Source: Deltaproteobacteria bacterium
Lineage (GTDB): Bacteria; Myxococcota_A; Polyangia; Polyangiales; Ga0077539
DNA length: 64,000 nt
Direction: 5' to 3'
Assembly: GCA_030694465.1 (NCBI GenBank)
Contig: JAUXYJ010000006.1
Span: 35,519-99,518 of the forward strand
Shown here piece after piece: positions 53,803 through 63,204 of this stretch. The position numbers were made by a program, and so were the translations under genes. Each line of letters starts with the position of its first letter. Position 1 is the first letter of the stretch. A model generated the notes under the pieces. It was not told the DNA's origin, did not search any database, and saw nothing but the letters and a program-made list of their open reading frames with translations.

Positions 53803-54512
53803 TGTCGACCAGCGATTTGCCTCGCGCACCGAGCATGCCACCCTCGGACGGGCAGCCCAAACAGCGGACTGCGACGGCGGTGCTCTATGCGGACATTCGT
53901 GGCTTCACCGCGACGCTCGATCGCATCGAGTCCGAGACGCTCGCGACGGACAAAATGAAGCACTACCTGCTCGCGTGGCAGGCCATGCGTGACTCACTCG
54001 TGCGCGATCGCACGGGAGCTACCAAAGGTTTTTACCTCGCCAATCGCGTCGGTGATGCGTTTGTGATCTTGGTCTTCGAGAAGGACCCGCTGCGCTGGCA
54101 CAGCTACATCGTGGGCTATCTTCGCGAGCGCTTTGCAGAGTTCGCCGAGCAAGTCCGCGCGCTCGATCCGCTTGCAGATCCGCACTTAAAAGTGTCGCTG
54201 TACAGCACGGTGGACAAGCGTGTGCCCTACTACGAGACCGGCGTGATGAGCGACGAGCTCGTGCGTGGATTGACCATCGCGCGCAGAGATTTCTTGTGCA
54301 CCGCGATTAACAAGTGCGCGCGGATGGACGCGATGCCCGAAGCGGACACCTCGGTCTTGCTCTGCAACGAGGCGGTGTTTCGCTGGCTCGTTCTCGATCG
54401 ACCCGACGGCGGGGCTCTCGCGCGCGAGCGCTTTGATGACCTCGGTGAGCAAGAGTTCAGGGGATTTCGCAAGCGCGAACGCGTGTACGCGCTCAAGCCC
54501 ACGACGACCTAA
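53802..54512 (+). CDS. Class III nucleotide cyclase-like protein
   Basis: 236 residues from ATG at 53802. Class III cyclase landmarks: metal-binding Asp in LYADIRGFTATL, second Asp in VGDAFVILV, and the Asn/Arg pair in AINKCARMD. This keeps the catalytic metal sites, so it may make a cyclic nucleotide. There is no membrane segment. Its ATG overlaps the lipoprotein stop (TAATG), so translation is coupled, and the kinase-ATPase gene follows on the same strand. Confidence 0.82.
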   Translation: MSTSDLPRAPSMPPSDGQPKQRTATAVLYADIRGFTATLDRIESETLATDKMKHYLLAWQAMRDSLVRDRTGATKGFYLANRVGDAFVILVFEKDPLRWHSYIVGYLRERFAEFAEQVRALDPLADPHLKVSLYSTVDKRVPYYETGVMSDELVRGLTIARRDFLCTAINKCARMDAMPEADTSVLLCNEAVFRWLVLDRPDGGALARERFDDLGEQEFRGFRKRERVYALKPTTT

Positions 54513-54591
54513 AACGCCCTGCAATATTGGCGTGGCACAAAGGTAAGTGTGCCGGTTCGGTGACGAGTGGTTTACAGTCGCGCGCAGCCTC

Positions 54592-57500
54592 ATGGCGGAG
54601 ACTCCGAGCTCGACTACGCCCACGCGTCTTGGGCGATTTACCATCGTACGACGGCTGGGTGCCGGAGGCATGGCCGAGGTGTTTCTCGCCCGCTCACGCG
54701 GCGCTGAGGGCACGGACAAGCTCTTGGTACTCAAGCGAATTCTCCCGCAATTTGCGACGAATTCGCAGTTTCGCACCATGTTCATCGACGAGGCCCGCGT
54801 CGCGCTTCGGCTCAATCACCCGAACATCGTGCAGGTGTACGGCTTCGAGACCGACGGCGCCGCGCTCTTGCTCGTGATGGAGCACATTGACGGCCCTGAC
54901 CTCGCCCAGCTCGCCCGCGCCGCCCACGCCCGCGGAGAGCGCCTGCCCCCGGGGCTCTGTGCCTGGATCGGCCGCGAAGTCGCCCGCGGATTGCACTACG
55001 CCCACGAGCGCAAAGACGACGATGGGCAACCACTAGAGATCGTTCATCGCGATGTTTCGCCTGCCAATGTGCTGCTCACTTACGATGGTGGGGTCAAGCT
55101 CGGTGACTTCGGCATCGCTCGCGCCCGCATGAGCTCGGTCGACGACGACCAGGCGCTCAAAGGCAAGTTCGCGTACATGAGCCCCGAGCAATCACGGCTC
55201 GAGACCGTCGATCGCCGCACCGACCTCTACGCCCTCGGGATCGTCCTGGGCGAGCTCTCGGCGGGGCGCACGCTGCACGAGGGCGTGGTCTCGGGCGCAG
55301 ACCTGCTGCCACGGCTGCGCCGCAACGAGACCCCTGATCTCCACAAGGTCGCAGCGCATGTGCCCGAGGGGCTGCGCGAGATCTTGGGCAAGCTCTTAGC
55401 GCCGGATCGCGCCAAGCGCTATGGCACCGCGCGCGAGGTCGCCGACGCGCTCACCAAGTACCTCCGCACCCTCGATGAAGACTGGGACGCCGCGGCGCTC
55501 GAGCAGTACATCGCGAGGTTTTTCACAAGAGTCACGCTCGCGCTCACCGAGGGCTCCGAAGACAACCCACAAGGCGCAAATCCCTCGCACCAAGAAGAGA
55601 GCACCGTCGCGCACGGCCGCCGATCGCAGGTCCCACGCGAAGATCGCGCGTCGGTCCTGCCCAGCCTCGGCGAGCACAACCTCGTCCGCGAGCGCATGCA
55701 CGTCGCCCTCATCGCGGGCCGCTTTGTCGCGCCACGCTCGACCGAGGACACGGTCGACACCCGCGCGCTCTTTGAGCTCGTCTCGTCGCTCGCTTTCAAA
55801 GCCGACGCGACCCTCGAGCGGCCCGACGAAGGGCGCTTCACCGTGGTCGTCGGGGTGCTGCGCCCAGGGATCGACCATGCGCTCTCGGCGGCGCGCCTGG
55901 CAATCGATATTGCTGAAGCAATTCAATCACTTACGGGTGACAGCGAGAGCTCCCCTGGCGTCGCTCTTGGGCTCGCGCGTGGGGTGGCCGCCTCGGCGCG
56001 GGGCTCGTCGGGCTCGATGCTCGGGTTTGACATTGTGGACGAGAGCGGGAGCTTCGCGGCGACCCTCTCAGACGTCGCCGGGGCCGGAGAAATCCTAGCG
56101 ACCGCGGGCTTCTACCGGTTGGTCCGTCGCGCGTTTGTCTTGTCCGAGTCCAGCGCCCGCGCGGGCATCGGGACCAAGATCTATCGGCTCGAACGCGCCA
56201 AGTCCCGAGGCGAGCGCGAGGCCGACATCGACGCGGCCACGGTGCTCTTGGTGGGCCGAGACAACGAGCTCACGCAGTTGCGCACGAGCGTCGCGCGGCT
56301 GCGGGGCACACAGCGTGGTCACGCGATGTTTGTGAGCGGCGAGCTTGGCGTAGGCAAGAGCGCGCTGCTCGCCGCGTTTGCGGCCGAGCACGAGGCCAGC
56401 GAGGGCCCTAGCGCCCGGGTGTCCGTAGGCTTTGGCGCGAGCGATCGCGTGTTTGGTGCGGTCGCACAGCTGATCTTGTCGGTGCTCGCGGTGCCCGAAG
56501 AAGACGCGGACAACGGCAGCGTGATTGACGCGGCGATCGAGCGCGCCCTGGTGATCGCGGGGGTCTCTGCGGGGGCCCAGGGGCGCGCCGCGCGGCGTGC
56601 GCTCCGTGTCGCATTGGGTAGAGAAATCGCTGACGAAGGAGACATCGACGCGCTCCCCCGAGAGGTCGCGCTCACCCTGCGCAAGCTCTTGGCGACGGCG
56701 TCGGTCCTGGGGCCCTTGGTGGCCATTGTTGACGGGTTGGACCAAGCCGACGTGGCCTCGCGCGCAGTGATGCAAGAGCTCATGCGCCGGCCCCCGTCGG
56801 GCGACGTGCTCTTGGTGCTGGGCCTGCGTGATGGCGACGCGATGTTGCGAGACAACGACGCGATCACCAACATGCGCTTGATGCCCTTGTCGCTCGAGGG
56901 CCGCGCACGATTGCTCGCCACGCGGTTGGGCGCCGAAGAAGTAGGCCACGAGCTCTTGCACGAGGTCTCTGCGGTCGCAGGCGGCAACCCCTTGATGATC
57001 CTTGAGGTGATCGAGGCCATGGGCGACCGTGGGCGGCTCGAGGTGCTCTCGGACGCGAGCGGCTCGCGGGTGCGGTTGGCTGCGGCCCGTGAGGGCGAAG
57101 CACCCTTGCCCACCACGCTCGAAGAAGTGCTCGCCGCGCGGATTGACGCCCTGCCGCCCGAGGCCCGGGCGCTGGCGCGCTGGTGTGCGCTGATCGACCG
57201 CGAGATCCCTGTGGACGTGCTTGAGTCTCTCGCGGGCAGCGAGGCCCCGCGCGCGATTGGCCGCTTGCTCTCGGACGGGATCCTCGTGCGCACCCGCGGC
57301 CCCACCGAGCTCTTGACCTTCGCCCACACAGCCCTCGCGCGTGTCGCGCGGCAGTCCATCGACCCCACCCAGGCCGCCGGAATGCACGCCCGCATCGCCG
57401 CGATCTTAGAGCGCCGCCCCGCAGCCCGCGGCGTAGGCGCCGCCATGGTCGCGCGGCACCGTGAAGCCGCTGGGGCCCTGCGCCCTGCGGCCCGCGCGTG

Positions 57501-58869
57501 GCTCGAGGCCTCGAGCGCCCTGCGCGCCATGGGGCGCTATCGCGACGCGTACGAGTACTGCGCGAGGGTGCTCACGCTCACCGAGGGAGCGACCGATCCA
57601 GAGGCATTTTCGCTGCGATTTGCAGCGCTCGCGGGGCGCGAAGACATCGACCGGCTGGGCGGACGCACACGCATGCGCCGCGGCGCTCTGCACGCCCTGC
57701 GCTTGGTCGCCGTCGAGGCCCGAGACCAGCGGCTGATTGCGCGCGCCCTCGCACGCCAAGCTCGCTACAAGCTCGACACGGGCATGGGCGCACAGATCGA
57801 GCGAGACGTGACCGCCGCGACCCGCGCCGCGCGGCGTGCCCAAGACGCCCGCGCCGCGGCCGAAGCGCTGCGTGTGTTGGCGCTCTATTTGGGCCAGCTT
57901 GGGCGCTACGCAGACGGCCTGGTGGCGACCGAGCAGGCCCTCACCGCGCTCACGGCGCGTGGGGCCGCGCAGCCTCCGCCAGGGGGCGCGCCCGAGGACG
58001 GTGTGCGCTCGGCCAGGACGCTGCGCATCGAGGTCTTGATCGCGCGCGGCGCGCTCTTGCGGCAGACCGGAGAGATCGACCGCGCGATCGAGGTGTATGC
58101 CGAGGCGTGGGCGATGCTTGAGCGCTTTGGCCCGCGGAGGCTCTTGGCGCAGGTCTACAACGCCCTGGGTGTGGCGTGCTTTTCGCGAGGAGATTACACC
58201 GACGCGCTCGCGCTCTATCGCGCGTCCATCGCGGTGCAGCGCGAGACCGGCCAGCGTGATCGCTTGGGCGTCGCGCTCTCGAACGCGGGGCAATCGTACG
58301 CGGCGCTCGGTCGCGATGACCTGGCCATGTCGCACTTGCGCAAGGCCCTCGATGTGTACGCGGCCCTTGGGACCCGAGGTGCCGGGAGCGCAGACGCGCG
58401 TGTGGCGCTCGCCGAGGTGTACGCCTCACGCGGTGAGACCGAGGCGGCCCTCGCAGAGCTTGAGCGCGCACGGCGAGATGCCCTCGCGTCGGGGTCTAAG
58501 TACGACCTTGTGCGCGTGCGTCTGGGAGACACGCTGGTCGCGATCGCGCGCGGAGAGTTTCGAGCGGCGTGCATCAGCGCGGACGACGCCGAGCGGCTCG
58601 CGACCGAGGCTGGGATCACACAGTACGCGGTCCACGCGCGGGCGTATGGTGCCGAGGCGCACGCACGCGCGGGCGACAGCGTGACCGCGAAGAAGCTTGC
58701 GGACCGTGTCTTGGACGACCCTGCCATGCTCGAGCCCTGGCGCATTGAGCGCGGAGACCGTGTCGTGAGTGCGCTCGCCCGTGCGCTGCAGACGCTGGGC
58801 GATCCCGACCGCGCGGCGCGGGTCATCGCGCTGCACGCGCGACGGCCAAGTGCTCGCAACACTACGTAA
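54592..58869 (+). CDS. Ser/Thr kinase fused to cyclase-like, AAA-type ATPase and TPR domains
   Basis: 1425 residues from ATG at 54592; GTG at 54547 is possible. Kinase domain (about 14-290): RLGAGGMAEVF, VHRDVSPANV near 152, GDFGIAR near 170, all intact. A middle region (about 345-520) looks like a degenerate cyclase-type domain. An ATPase of the MalT/STAND-AAA type begins near 545 with Walker A GELGVGKS at 583. TPR-like helical repeats run from about 970 to 1420. Such kinase-ATPase-TPR proteins are common in myxobacteria and are taken to integrate signals. Target unknown. Patatin follows on the same strand. Confidence 0.88.
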   Translation: MAETPSSTTPTRLGRFTIVRRLGAGGMAEVFLARSRGAEGTDKLLVLKRILPQFATNSQFRTMFIDEARVALRLNHPNIVQVYGFETDGAALLLVMEHIDGPDLAQLARAAHARGERLPPGLCAWIGREVARGLHYAHERKDDDGQPLEIVHRDVSPANVLLTYDGGVKLGDFGIARARMSSVDDDQALKGKFAYMSPEQSRLETVDRRTDLYALGIVLGELSAGRTLHEGVVSGADLLPRLRRNETPDLHKVAAHVPEGLREILGKLLAPDRAKRYGTAREVADALTKYLRTLDEDWDAAALEQYIARFFTRVTLALTEGSEDNPQGANPSHQEESTVAHGRRSQVPREDRASVLPSLGEHNLVRERMHVALIAGRFVAPRSTEDTVDTRALFELVSSLAFKADATLERPDEGRFTVVVGVLRPGIDHALSAARLAIDIAEAIQSLTGDSESSPGVALGLARGVAASARGSSGSMLGFDIVDESGSFAATLSDVAGAGEILATAGFYRLVRRAFVLSESSARAGIGTKIYRLERAKSRGEREADIDAATVLLVGRDNELTQLRTSVARLRGTQRGHAMFVSGELGVGKSALLAAFAAEHEASEGPSARVSVGFGASDRVFGAVAQLILSVLAVPEEDADNGSVIDAAIERALVIAGVSAGAQGRAARRALRVALGREIADEGDIDALPREVALTLRKLLATASVLGPLVAIVDGLDQADVASRAVMQELMRRPPSGDVLLVLGLRDGDAMLRDNDAITNMRLMPLSLEGRARLLATRLGAEEVGHELLHEVSAVAGGNPLMILEVIEAMGDRGRLEVLSDASGSRVRLAAAREGEAPLPTTLEEVLAARIDALPPEARALARWCALIDREIPVDVLESLAGSEAPRAIGRLLSDGILVRTRGPTELLTFAHTALARVARQSIDPTQAAGMHARIAAILERRPAARGVGAAMVARHREAAGALRPAARAWLEASSALRAMGRYRDAYEYCARVLTLTEGATDPEAFSLRFAALAGREDIDRLGGRTRMRRGALHALRLVAVEARDQRLIARALARQARYKLDTGMGAQIERDVTAATRAARRAQDARAAAEALRVLALYLGQLGRYADGLVATEQALTALTARGAAQPPPGGAPEDGVRSARTLRIEVLIARGALLRQTGEIDRAIEVYAEAWAMLERFGPRRLLAQVYNALGVACFSRGDYTDALALYRASIAVQRETGQRDRLGVALSNAGQSYAALGRDDLAMSHLRKALDVYAALGTRGAGSADARVALAEVYASRGETEAALAELERARRDALASGSKYDLVRVRLGDTLVAIARGEFRAACISADDAERLATEAGITQYAVHARAYGAEAHARAGDSVTAKKLADRVLDDPAMLEPWRIERGDRVVSALARALQTLGDPDRAARVIALHARRPSARNTT

Positions 58870-58921
58870 TCATTCGTTTTATTGACAAAATCCCTTCGCT
58901 CGACGAGAGACTCTAGAAGAC

Positions 58922-60169
58922 GTGCTTCGTTCACAACCTCCTCCTCCGCATGCGTTCGCGAGCTCTCGCGGGCTCTCGGCGATCATTCTGTCTGGCGGCG
59001 GCGCGCGCGGCGCCTACGAAGCGGGCGTGCTGTCGTATCTCTTTGACGAGATGCCGCGGATGGGCGCGCGGATGCCGAGCTTTGACGTCGTGTGCGGCAC
59101 AAGCGTCGGGGCCATCAACGCGGTCTATCTCGCGGCGCACGCGGCGACGCCAGGCGCGGGCGTGCGGAGGCTCACGGACCTGTGGACGGGGCTCGAGCTC
59201 CAGCAGGTGATCCGCTTTGGCGTGGCCGAGGCCCTGCGGCTGCCCAAGGTGCTCTGGGGAGGTGGCCCAGACGTTCGCGGCGTGTTTGACGTGGGCCCGC
59301 TCGTGGAGCTCGTGTCCAAAGAGATCCCTTGGCGCTCGATCGCGCGGGCGATTAACCGTGGGCATCTCAAGGCCCTCGCGGTGAGCGCGACCGAGATCAA
59401 GACGGGCCGCACGGCGGTGTTTATGCAGACGCACCCGGACCTGCCGGTGCCCACACGGTTGGGCCCGCGGTCGCACGTGGTGCACGGGCTCATTGGGCCG
59501 CAGCACGCGCTGGCGAGCGCGGCGATTCCGCTGGTGTTTCCGCCGGTGAGAGTGGGCTCGATGTTGTACTGCGACGGGGGGCTGAGGCAAAACACACCGA
59601 TGGCTCCTGCGCTGCACCTGGGCGCTACGCGGTTGCTCGTGGTGGGGCTCTCACAAGACGTCAAGGGCAGCGTGGTCCCCGAGGGAACCGCGCCCATTAC
59701 CAAAGCCCCCGGCGCCCCGTTCTTGCTCGGAAAGCTCCTCAACGCGTTCTTGCTCGACCACGTCGAGTCGGACATCGAGCTGCTCGAGCGCCTCAACGAG
59801 CTCCTCGAAGTGGGCACGAGTGTCTACGGCCCGGACTTTATCGACCGCTTGTCCCGCGAGGCCGTCGGGCGCGGCATGCGTGGCTACCGCCAGATCGAGA
59901 CCCTGGTGATCCGTCCCAGCGAAGACATCGGCCGCATCGCCGCGGACCACGTTCGCCGCGGGCGCGTGTCGGGCCCGTTGATCACAAGGCGGCTGCTCTC
60001 TTCGCTCGAGTCCGAGGACAGCGAAGAAGCAGACCTCGCGAGCTACCTGCTCTTTGACGGCGGGTTTTGCCGGCGCTTGATTGAGCTAGGGCGCGCAGAC
60101 GCGCACGCTAGGCGCTCAGAGCTCGCTGCATTCTTTGAAGACACCCAAGAGCCGCTGCCCGAGTTTTAG
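58922..60169 (+). CDS. Patatin-like phospholipase
   Basis: 415 residues from GTG. Patatin core: oxyanion motif SGGGARGAYEAG, nucleophile Ser in GTSVGAIN, and catalytic Asp in CDGGLRQNTP. The dyad is complete, so it should be an active lipid acyl hydrolase, probably acting on phospholipids. No signal peptide is seen. A stem-loop lies after the stop (60203-60234). It follows the kinase-ATPase gene on the same strand. Confidence 0.92.
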   Translation: MLRSQPPPPHAFASSRGLSAIILSGGGARGAYEAGVLSYLFDEMPRMGARMPSFDVVCGTSVGAINAVYLAAHAATPGAGVRRLTDLWTGLELQQVIRFGVAEALRLPKVLWGGGPDVRGVFDVGPLVELVSKEIPWRSIARAINRGHLKALAVSATEIKTGRTAVFMQTHPDLPVPTRLGPRSHVVHGLIGPQHALASAAIPLVFPPVRVGSMLYCDGGLRQNTPMAPALHLGATRLLVVGLSQDVKGSVVPEGTAPITKAPGAPFLLGKLLNAFLLDHVESDIELLERLNELLEVGTSVYGPDFIDRLSREAVGRGMRGYRQIETLVIRPSEDIGRIAADHVRRGRVSGPLITRRLLSSLESEDSEEADLASYLLFDGGFCRRLIELGRADAHARRSELAAFFEDTQEPLPEF

Positions 60170-60202
60170 GCTCAGGCGAGCGGGCCCTCTCTGGGGGGCT
60201 GT

Positions 60203-60234
60203 GCGCGTTCGGTCTCACCCCGTCACGAACGCGC
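60203..60234. terminator. Stem-loop between convergent genes
   Basis: A perfect 9-base stem, GCGCGTTCG (60203-60211) with CGAACGCGC (60226-60234), and a 14-base loop stand between the stops of the patatin gene and the convergent Cys-rich lipoprotein gene. No T tract, so a bidirectional terminator is an inference. Confidence 0.6.
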
Positions 60235-60254
60235 GATGTGCACCAGCGGTGGGT

Positions 60255-61109
60255 TCAGCCCGAGACGGGCGGAGCGCACACGCGGACCTGCGCGCCGGTG
60301 TTGCCGGTGAGCATGACGCACTGGGTATTCGAAGGACAAATGTTGGGGTTGGTCGCGCAGTCCACAAAGCACATGGGGCGCGTCATCCCTGCGAACGTGT
60401 AGCAGCCCGTGGTGCTGCCTGCGAAGGTCGGGCACGACTCGTTGGTGCCATCGCACACCGTCGAGCAGAAGCCATCGGGGCCCGCGTTGGTAAACGGCGG
60501 GCGTGTGCAAATGGTCTGCACGTTCTGTCCGCGCTGGTTGGGCGCGTCGGTGCAGGCTGCGTTGGCGTTGGCCGACGCGGCGGTGCAGCCGATGTATGCG
60601 CGGGGCTTGCAGATGCCGTCGCTCGCGCAGGCTCCAGCGGCGTCGTTGCAGGTGTTGCCGCCGCAGCAAGCTTGGCCGATGCCACCGCAGGTGACCACGG
60701 AGCCGCTGCCAGGGATACACACGTTGATGCTCATCGTGCCGCCAGGGCCCGTGCGCTGAACCGCGCCACAGGTGGTCCCTGCTGCGCAGTCCGTGTTGGT
60801 CATGCACTTTGCAAAGCACTGACCGCTCCCGCCTGTGGTGCTGAGACAGAGCGAGGTGTTGCCCGTCGAGGGGCTCGACGGACACTGTGTGTCCACGGTG
60901 CAGCTGGTGGTGCACAGCGCGCCTGCGGCGCTTCCGGCGAGGGTGATCGCGCTTGTTTGGCACACGCTGATGCCCGTGCAGGTGTCGCCGGGGCTGCACG
61001 ATTGGTACGTGTTGCGGGTGTTTCCGCCGCCGACGTTAATAATACAGCCGCTGCCCCAGATGCCCATTGCTGCGATCAGTGTCGCAGCCTTCAACCAACG
61101 ATTTGCCAT
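60255..61109 (-). CDS. Cys-rich lipoprotein of unknown function
   Basis: 284 residues from ATG at 61109. Signal MANRWLKAATLIAAMGIW ends with the lipobox GSGC. The mature part is short-looped and rich in paired Cys (CSPGDTC, CTVDTQC, CFAKCMTNTDC, CGGIGQACCGG, CSTVCDG), with Thr/Ser/Gly between them. The pattern recalls the disulfide-rich exported proteins of myxobacteria. No enzyme motif. Divergent from the PEGA-like gene with about 320 bases between the starts. Confidence 0.75.
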   Translation of the reverse strand: MANRWLKAATLIAAMGIWGSGCIINVGGGNTRNTYQSCSPGDTCTGISVCQTSAITLAGSAAGALCTTSCTVDTQCPSSPSTGNTSLCLSTTGGSGQCFAKCMTNTDCAAGTTCGAVQRTGPGGTMSINVCIPGSGSVVTCGGIGQACCGGNTCNDAAGACASDGICKPRAYIGCTAASANANAACTDAPNQRGQNVQTICTRPPFTNAGPDGFCSTVCDGTNESCPTFAGSTTGCYTFAGMTRPMCFVDCATNPNICPSNTQCVMLTGNTGAQVRVCAPPVSG

Positions 61110-61431
61110 GATGAATGTCTCCTGTGGGCTGGATGGACGTCGGCCAAGCGGGATTGCTTCACCGAGGGGTCACGTAGCGAGTGCAAACCAGCGCACGTTT
61201 AAGTCTGTTGAGAAACAACACCAACGGATTGGTGCAAGGGGTGCCCAGGCGAAGCGATTCGCCCCTGTGAGGGTTGCCGTCGTTTGGTACGAGCCTATCG
61301 TGCCGCACCTTCCCGATCTGTCGCCCTGTACCAGAACCCGAAGGGTGTACCCTCGCTTGCAGGGTGTCTGCAACAATCGCCGGTGTTTCGTGCGCGAAGA
61401 ACTCTGATGGCCTAAGCTTTTGGCTCCTGAG
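61110..61431. promoter_or_regulatory. Divergent intergenic region with a short inverted repeat
   Basis: About 320 bases between two divergent starts, without a gene. An inverted repeat TTGCAG-GGTGT-CTGCAA (61357-61373) could be an operator. No clear -10/-35 elements were read. Confidence 0.35.
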
Positions 61432-62328
61432 ATGAGATCGGCGCTCGCTTCGCTCCTGGGCTGTGTTCTGACGTTGTCGAGCGCACACGCACGCGCGCAG
61501 GCAGCCCCCAGCGCAGCCCCCAGCCCCGGCCCTGCAGCGCCCTCTGCAGCGCCCTCTGGGGGGCTCGTCGCGCCGTGGTCGATCGAGGTCGCGCCGGCTC
61601 CGCCGCCGGCACCCACCGGGCCGTCTGTGCCGTCTGTGCCGCCTGTGCCGCCTGCAGCGCCGGGGAGCGTGCAGGTCCCCGAGGGAGCGATCGCGTTTGT
61701 GTCGGACGACACGCCCGTCGATGTGTTTCTCGTTACGGGGACCCGCGAGGTGCTCCGCACCATCCAAGTCGCCCCGCCCATGACCATGCCCCTCGGAACG
61801 AGCAGCGCCATGTTCGCCCCTCCCGGTGTGTTTATGGGCTCGTCGCCGTATCTCTACGGCTCACCGTTTGTGCAAGACCAGACCATGCAAGTGCGGGCTA
61901 CAATTGAGCAAAGACGGTTTCTCTGCCGCACGCCCTGCACGGCGCGATTGCCGCTCGGGACCCAGCGCGTTCACCTGCGCACGTTGGACACGCCGCTTGG
62001 AACCGAGAGCGTCGAGGTGACCCCAGAACTGCAGCACCTGCGCGCGCGGCCGAGCTCGGTGGGGTGGTACGCCGTGGGGCAGGCCCTCGCGTGGACCGGC
62101 GCCGCGGTGCTTGTCACCGGCTCTGCGCTCTTAGTGCAGGGGCAGCTCGGCGGGTGCACGGGCTCGGGGTGTCCGTCCCTGGCCGCCGTGCTGACCATCG
62201 TGGCGGGCGTGGGCGCGATCGGCCTCGGGATCCCGCTGGTGGTGATGTACCAGCGGCGTCTGGTGCCGGACACCACGGCGGCGGTGCGCATCGCGGTGAC
62301 CCCGGTGGGGATCGTGGGGGTGTTTTAG
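61432..62328 (+). CDS. PEGA-like membrane protein
   Basis: 298 residues from ATG at 61432; a TTG 12 bases upstream is an alternative. Signal peptide ending near AHARA, then a long Pro/Ala-rich segment. A beta-rich domain at about residues 170-205 has FLCRTPCTARLPLGTQRVHL, the form of a PEGA domain, often found on kinase partners. Two membrane helices follow near the C-terminus (WTGAAVLVTGSALLVQG and VLTIVAGVGAIGLGIPLVV). Possibly an envelope or signalling partner; not tied to a known pathway. Confidence 0.7.
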   Translation: MRSALASLLGCVLTLSSAHARAQAAPSAAPSPGPAAPSAAPSGGLVAPWSIEVAPAPPPAPTGPSVPSVPPVPPAAPGSVQVPEGAIAFVSDDTPVDVFLVTGTREVLRTIQVAPPMTMPLGTSSAMFAPPGVFMGSSPYLYGSPFVQDQTMQVRATIEQRRFLCRTPCTARLPLGTQRVHLRTLDTPLGTESVEVTPELQHLRARPSSVGWYAVGQALAWTGAAVLVTGSALLVQGQLGGCTGSGCPSLAAVLTIVAGVGAIGLGIPLVVMYQRRLVPDTTAAVRIAVTPVGIVGVF

Positions 62329-62427
62329 GGGGCGAATTGACCGGGGGGCGGGTCTCTCGGGTGCCGCGGAATGTTCAGCCCCTTAGGGACTCGCAGGCGG
62401 GATGTGAGGCGCAGCAGCGAGCAGCCC

Positions 62428-63204
62428 TCAGGCGACGATGGGCAGCGAGCGGGTCCGTGGAGTGCGCGTTGGGCGCGCTGCCCGAGTCGATTCAGGGACG
62501 GTCGGCATGGCATCCCAAGTGCGCCCATCAAGCACGCGTCCTGCCTTCTTCTTGTTCTTGCCGCCCCACTGTTTGAAGAAGAACGCGACCCCGGCCTTTG
62601 CGCACTGGTCGCGGATATCGCTGGCCCACGCTGGGTCCATGGGGCGCGCACGGTGGCCAGACTCACCGCCGACGATGACCCAGTCGATGTTCTTGAGCTT
62701 GAGTTTTTCGAGGGGCCCAAGGAGCGGTTCGAGCGACAGAAACTTCACCCGCGCACCTGTTGTCCGAAGGTGGTCGATGCGGTCGACGTGGTCGGTGTTC
62801 TCGACACTCACGCCCATCCACACGTTGTCTGGCCACTTGATCTCGGGGCTGAGCTCCGCGAGCCGATCTGCGCGTTTGGTGAGGACCTGAAAGCAATGCC
62901 AATGCGCGCGGCGCATCACGTCGAAGACGCGCTGGATGTACGCGATCGGCACGTCTTTGTGAAACAGGTCACTCATGGAGTTTACGAAGATCGTCTGTGG
63001 TTTTTTCCACTGCGGCGGGTGCTCTAACATCGTCGGCTGCAGCGTGAGCTTGAAGCCGTCTTTGTAGTTCGGCTGCCCCATCGCTTGGAGCCGCTCTGCC
63101 ATGCGCTCGGCGTAACAGTGCTTACACCCGGGGCTGATCTTGTTGCACCCTGTGACGGGGTTCCAGGTGGACTGTGTCCACTCAATGCTTGAGCCAAGCG
63201 CCAT
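62428..63204 (-). CDS. Phage Gp37/Gp68-family protein (DUF5131)
   Basis: 258 residues from ATG at 63204. Three-Cys motif near the N-terminus ([21 protein letters not shown]-x7-C-x2-C), then [31 protein letters not shown] and [14 protein letters not shown], all diagnostic of this family, whose Cys motif resembles radical-SAM binding. These proteins are usually encoded beside the partner TcmP and are carried on phages, plasmids or islands. Here only a decayed partner lies upstream (see the pseudogene at 63204-63388). The TGA of that remnant overlaps the start (TGATG). Confidence 0.88.
   Translation of the reverse strand: MALGSSIEWTQSTWNPVTGCNKISPGCKHCYAERMAERLQAMGQPNYKDGFKLTLQPTMLEHPPQWKKPQTIFVNSMSDLFHKDVPIAYIQRVFDVMRRAHWHCFQVLTKRADRLAELSPEIKWPDNVWMGVSVENTDHVDRIDHLRTTGARVKFLSLEPLLGPLEKLKLKNIDWVIVGGESGHRARPMDPAWASDIRDQCAKAGVAFFFKQWGGKNKKKAGRVLDGRTWDAMPTVPESTRAARPTRTPRTRSLPIVA

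Noticed and set aside
54515..54560. Sigma-54 promoter upstream of the kinase-ATPase gene
   Set aside because: TGGCAC is present near 54530 but there is no GC doublet with correct spacing (-12 element).
56095..57387. 430-codon minus-strand frame inside the kinase-ATPase gene
   Set aside because: Shadow frame; Walker A and TPR features are on the plus strand.
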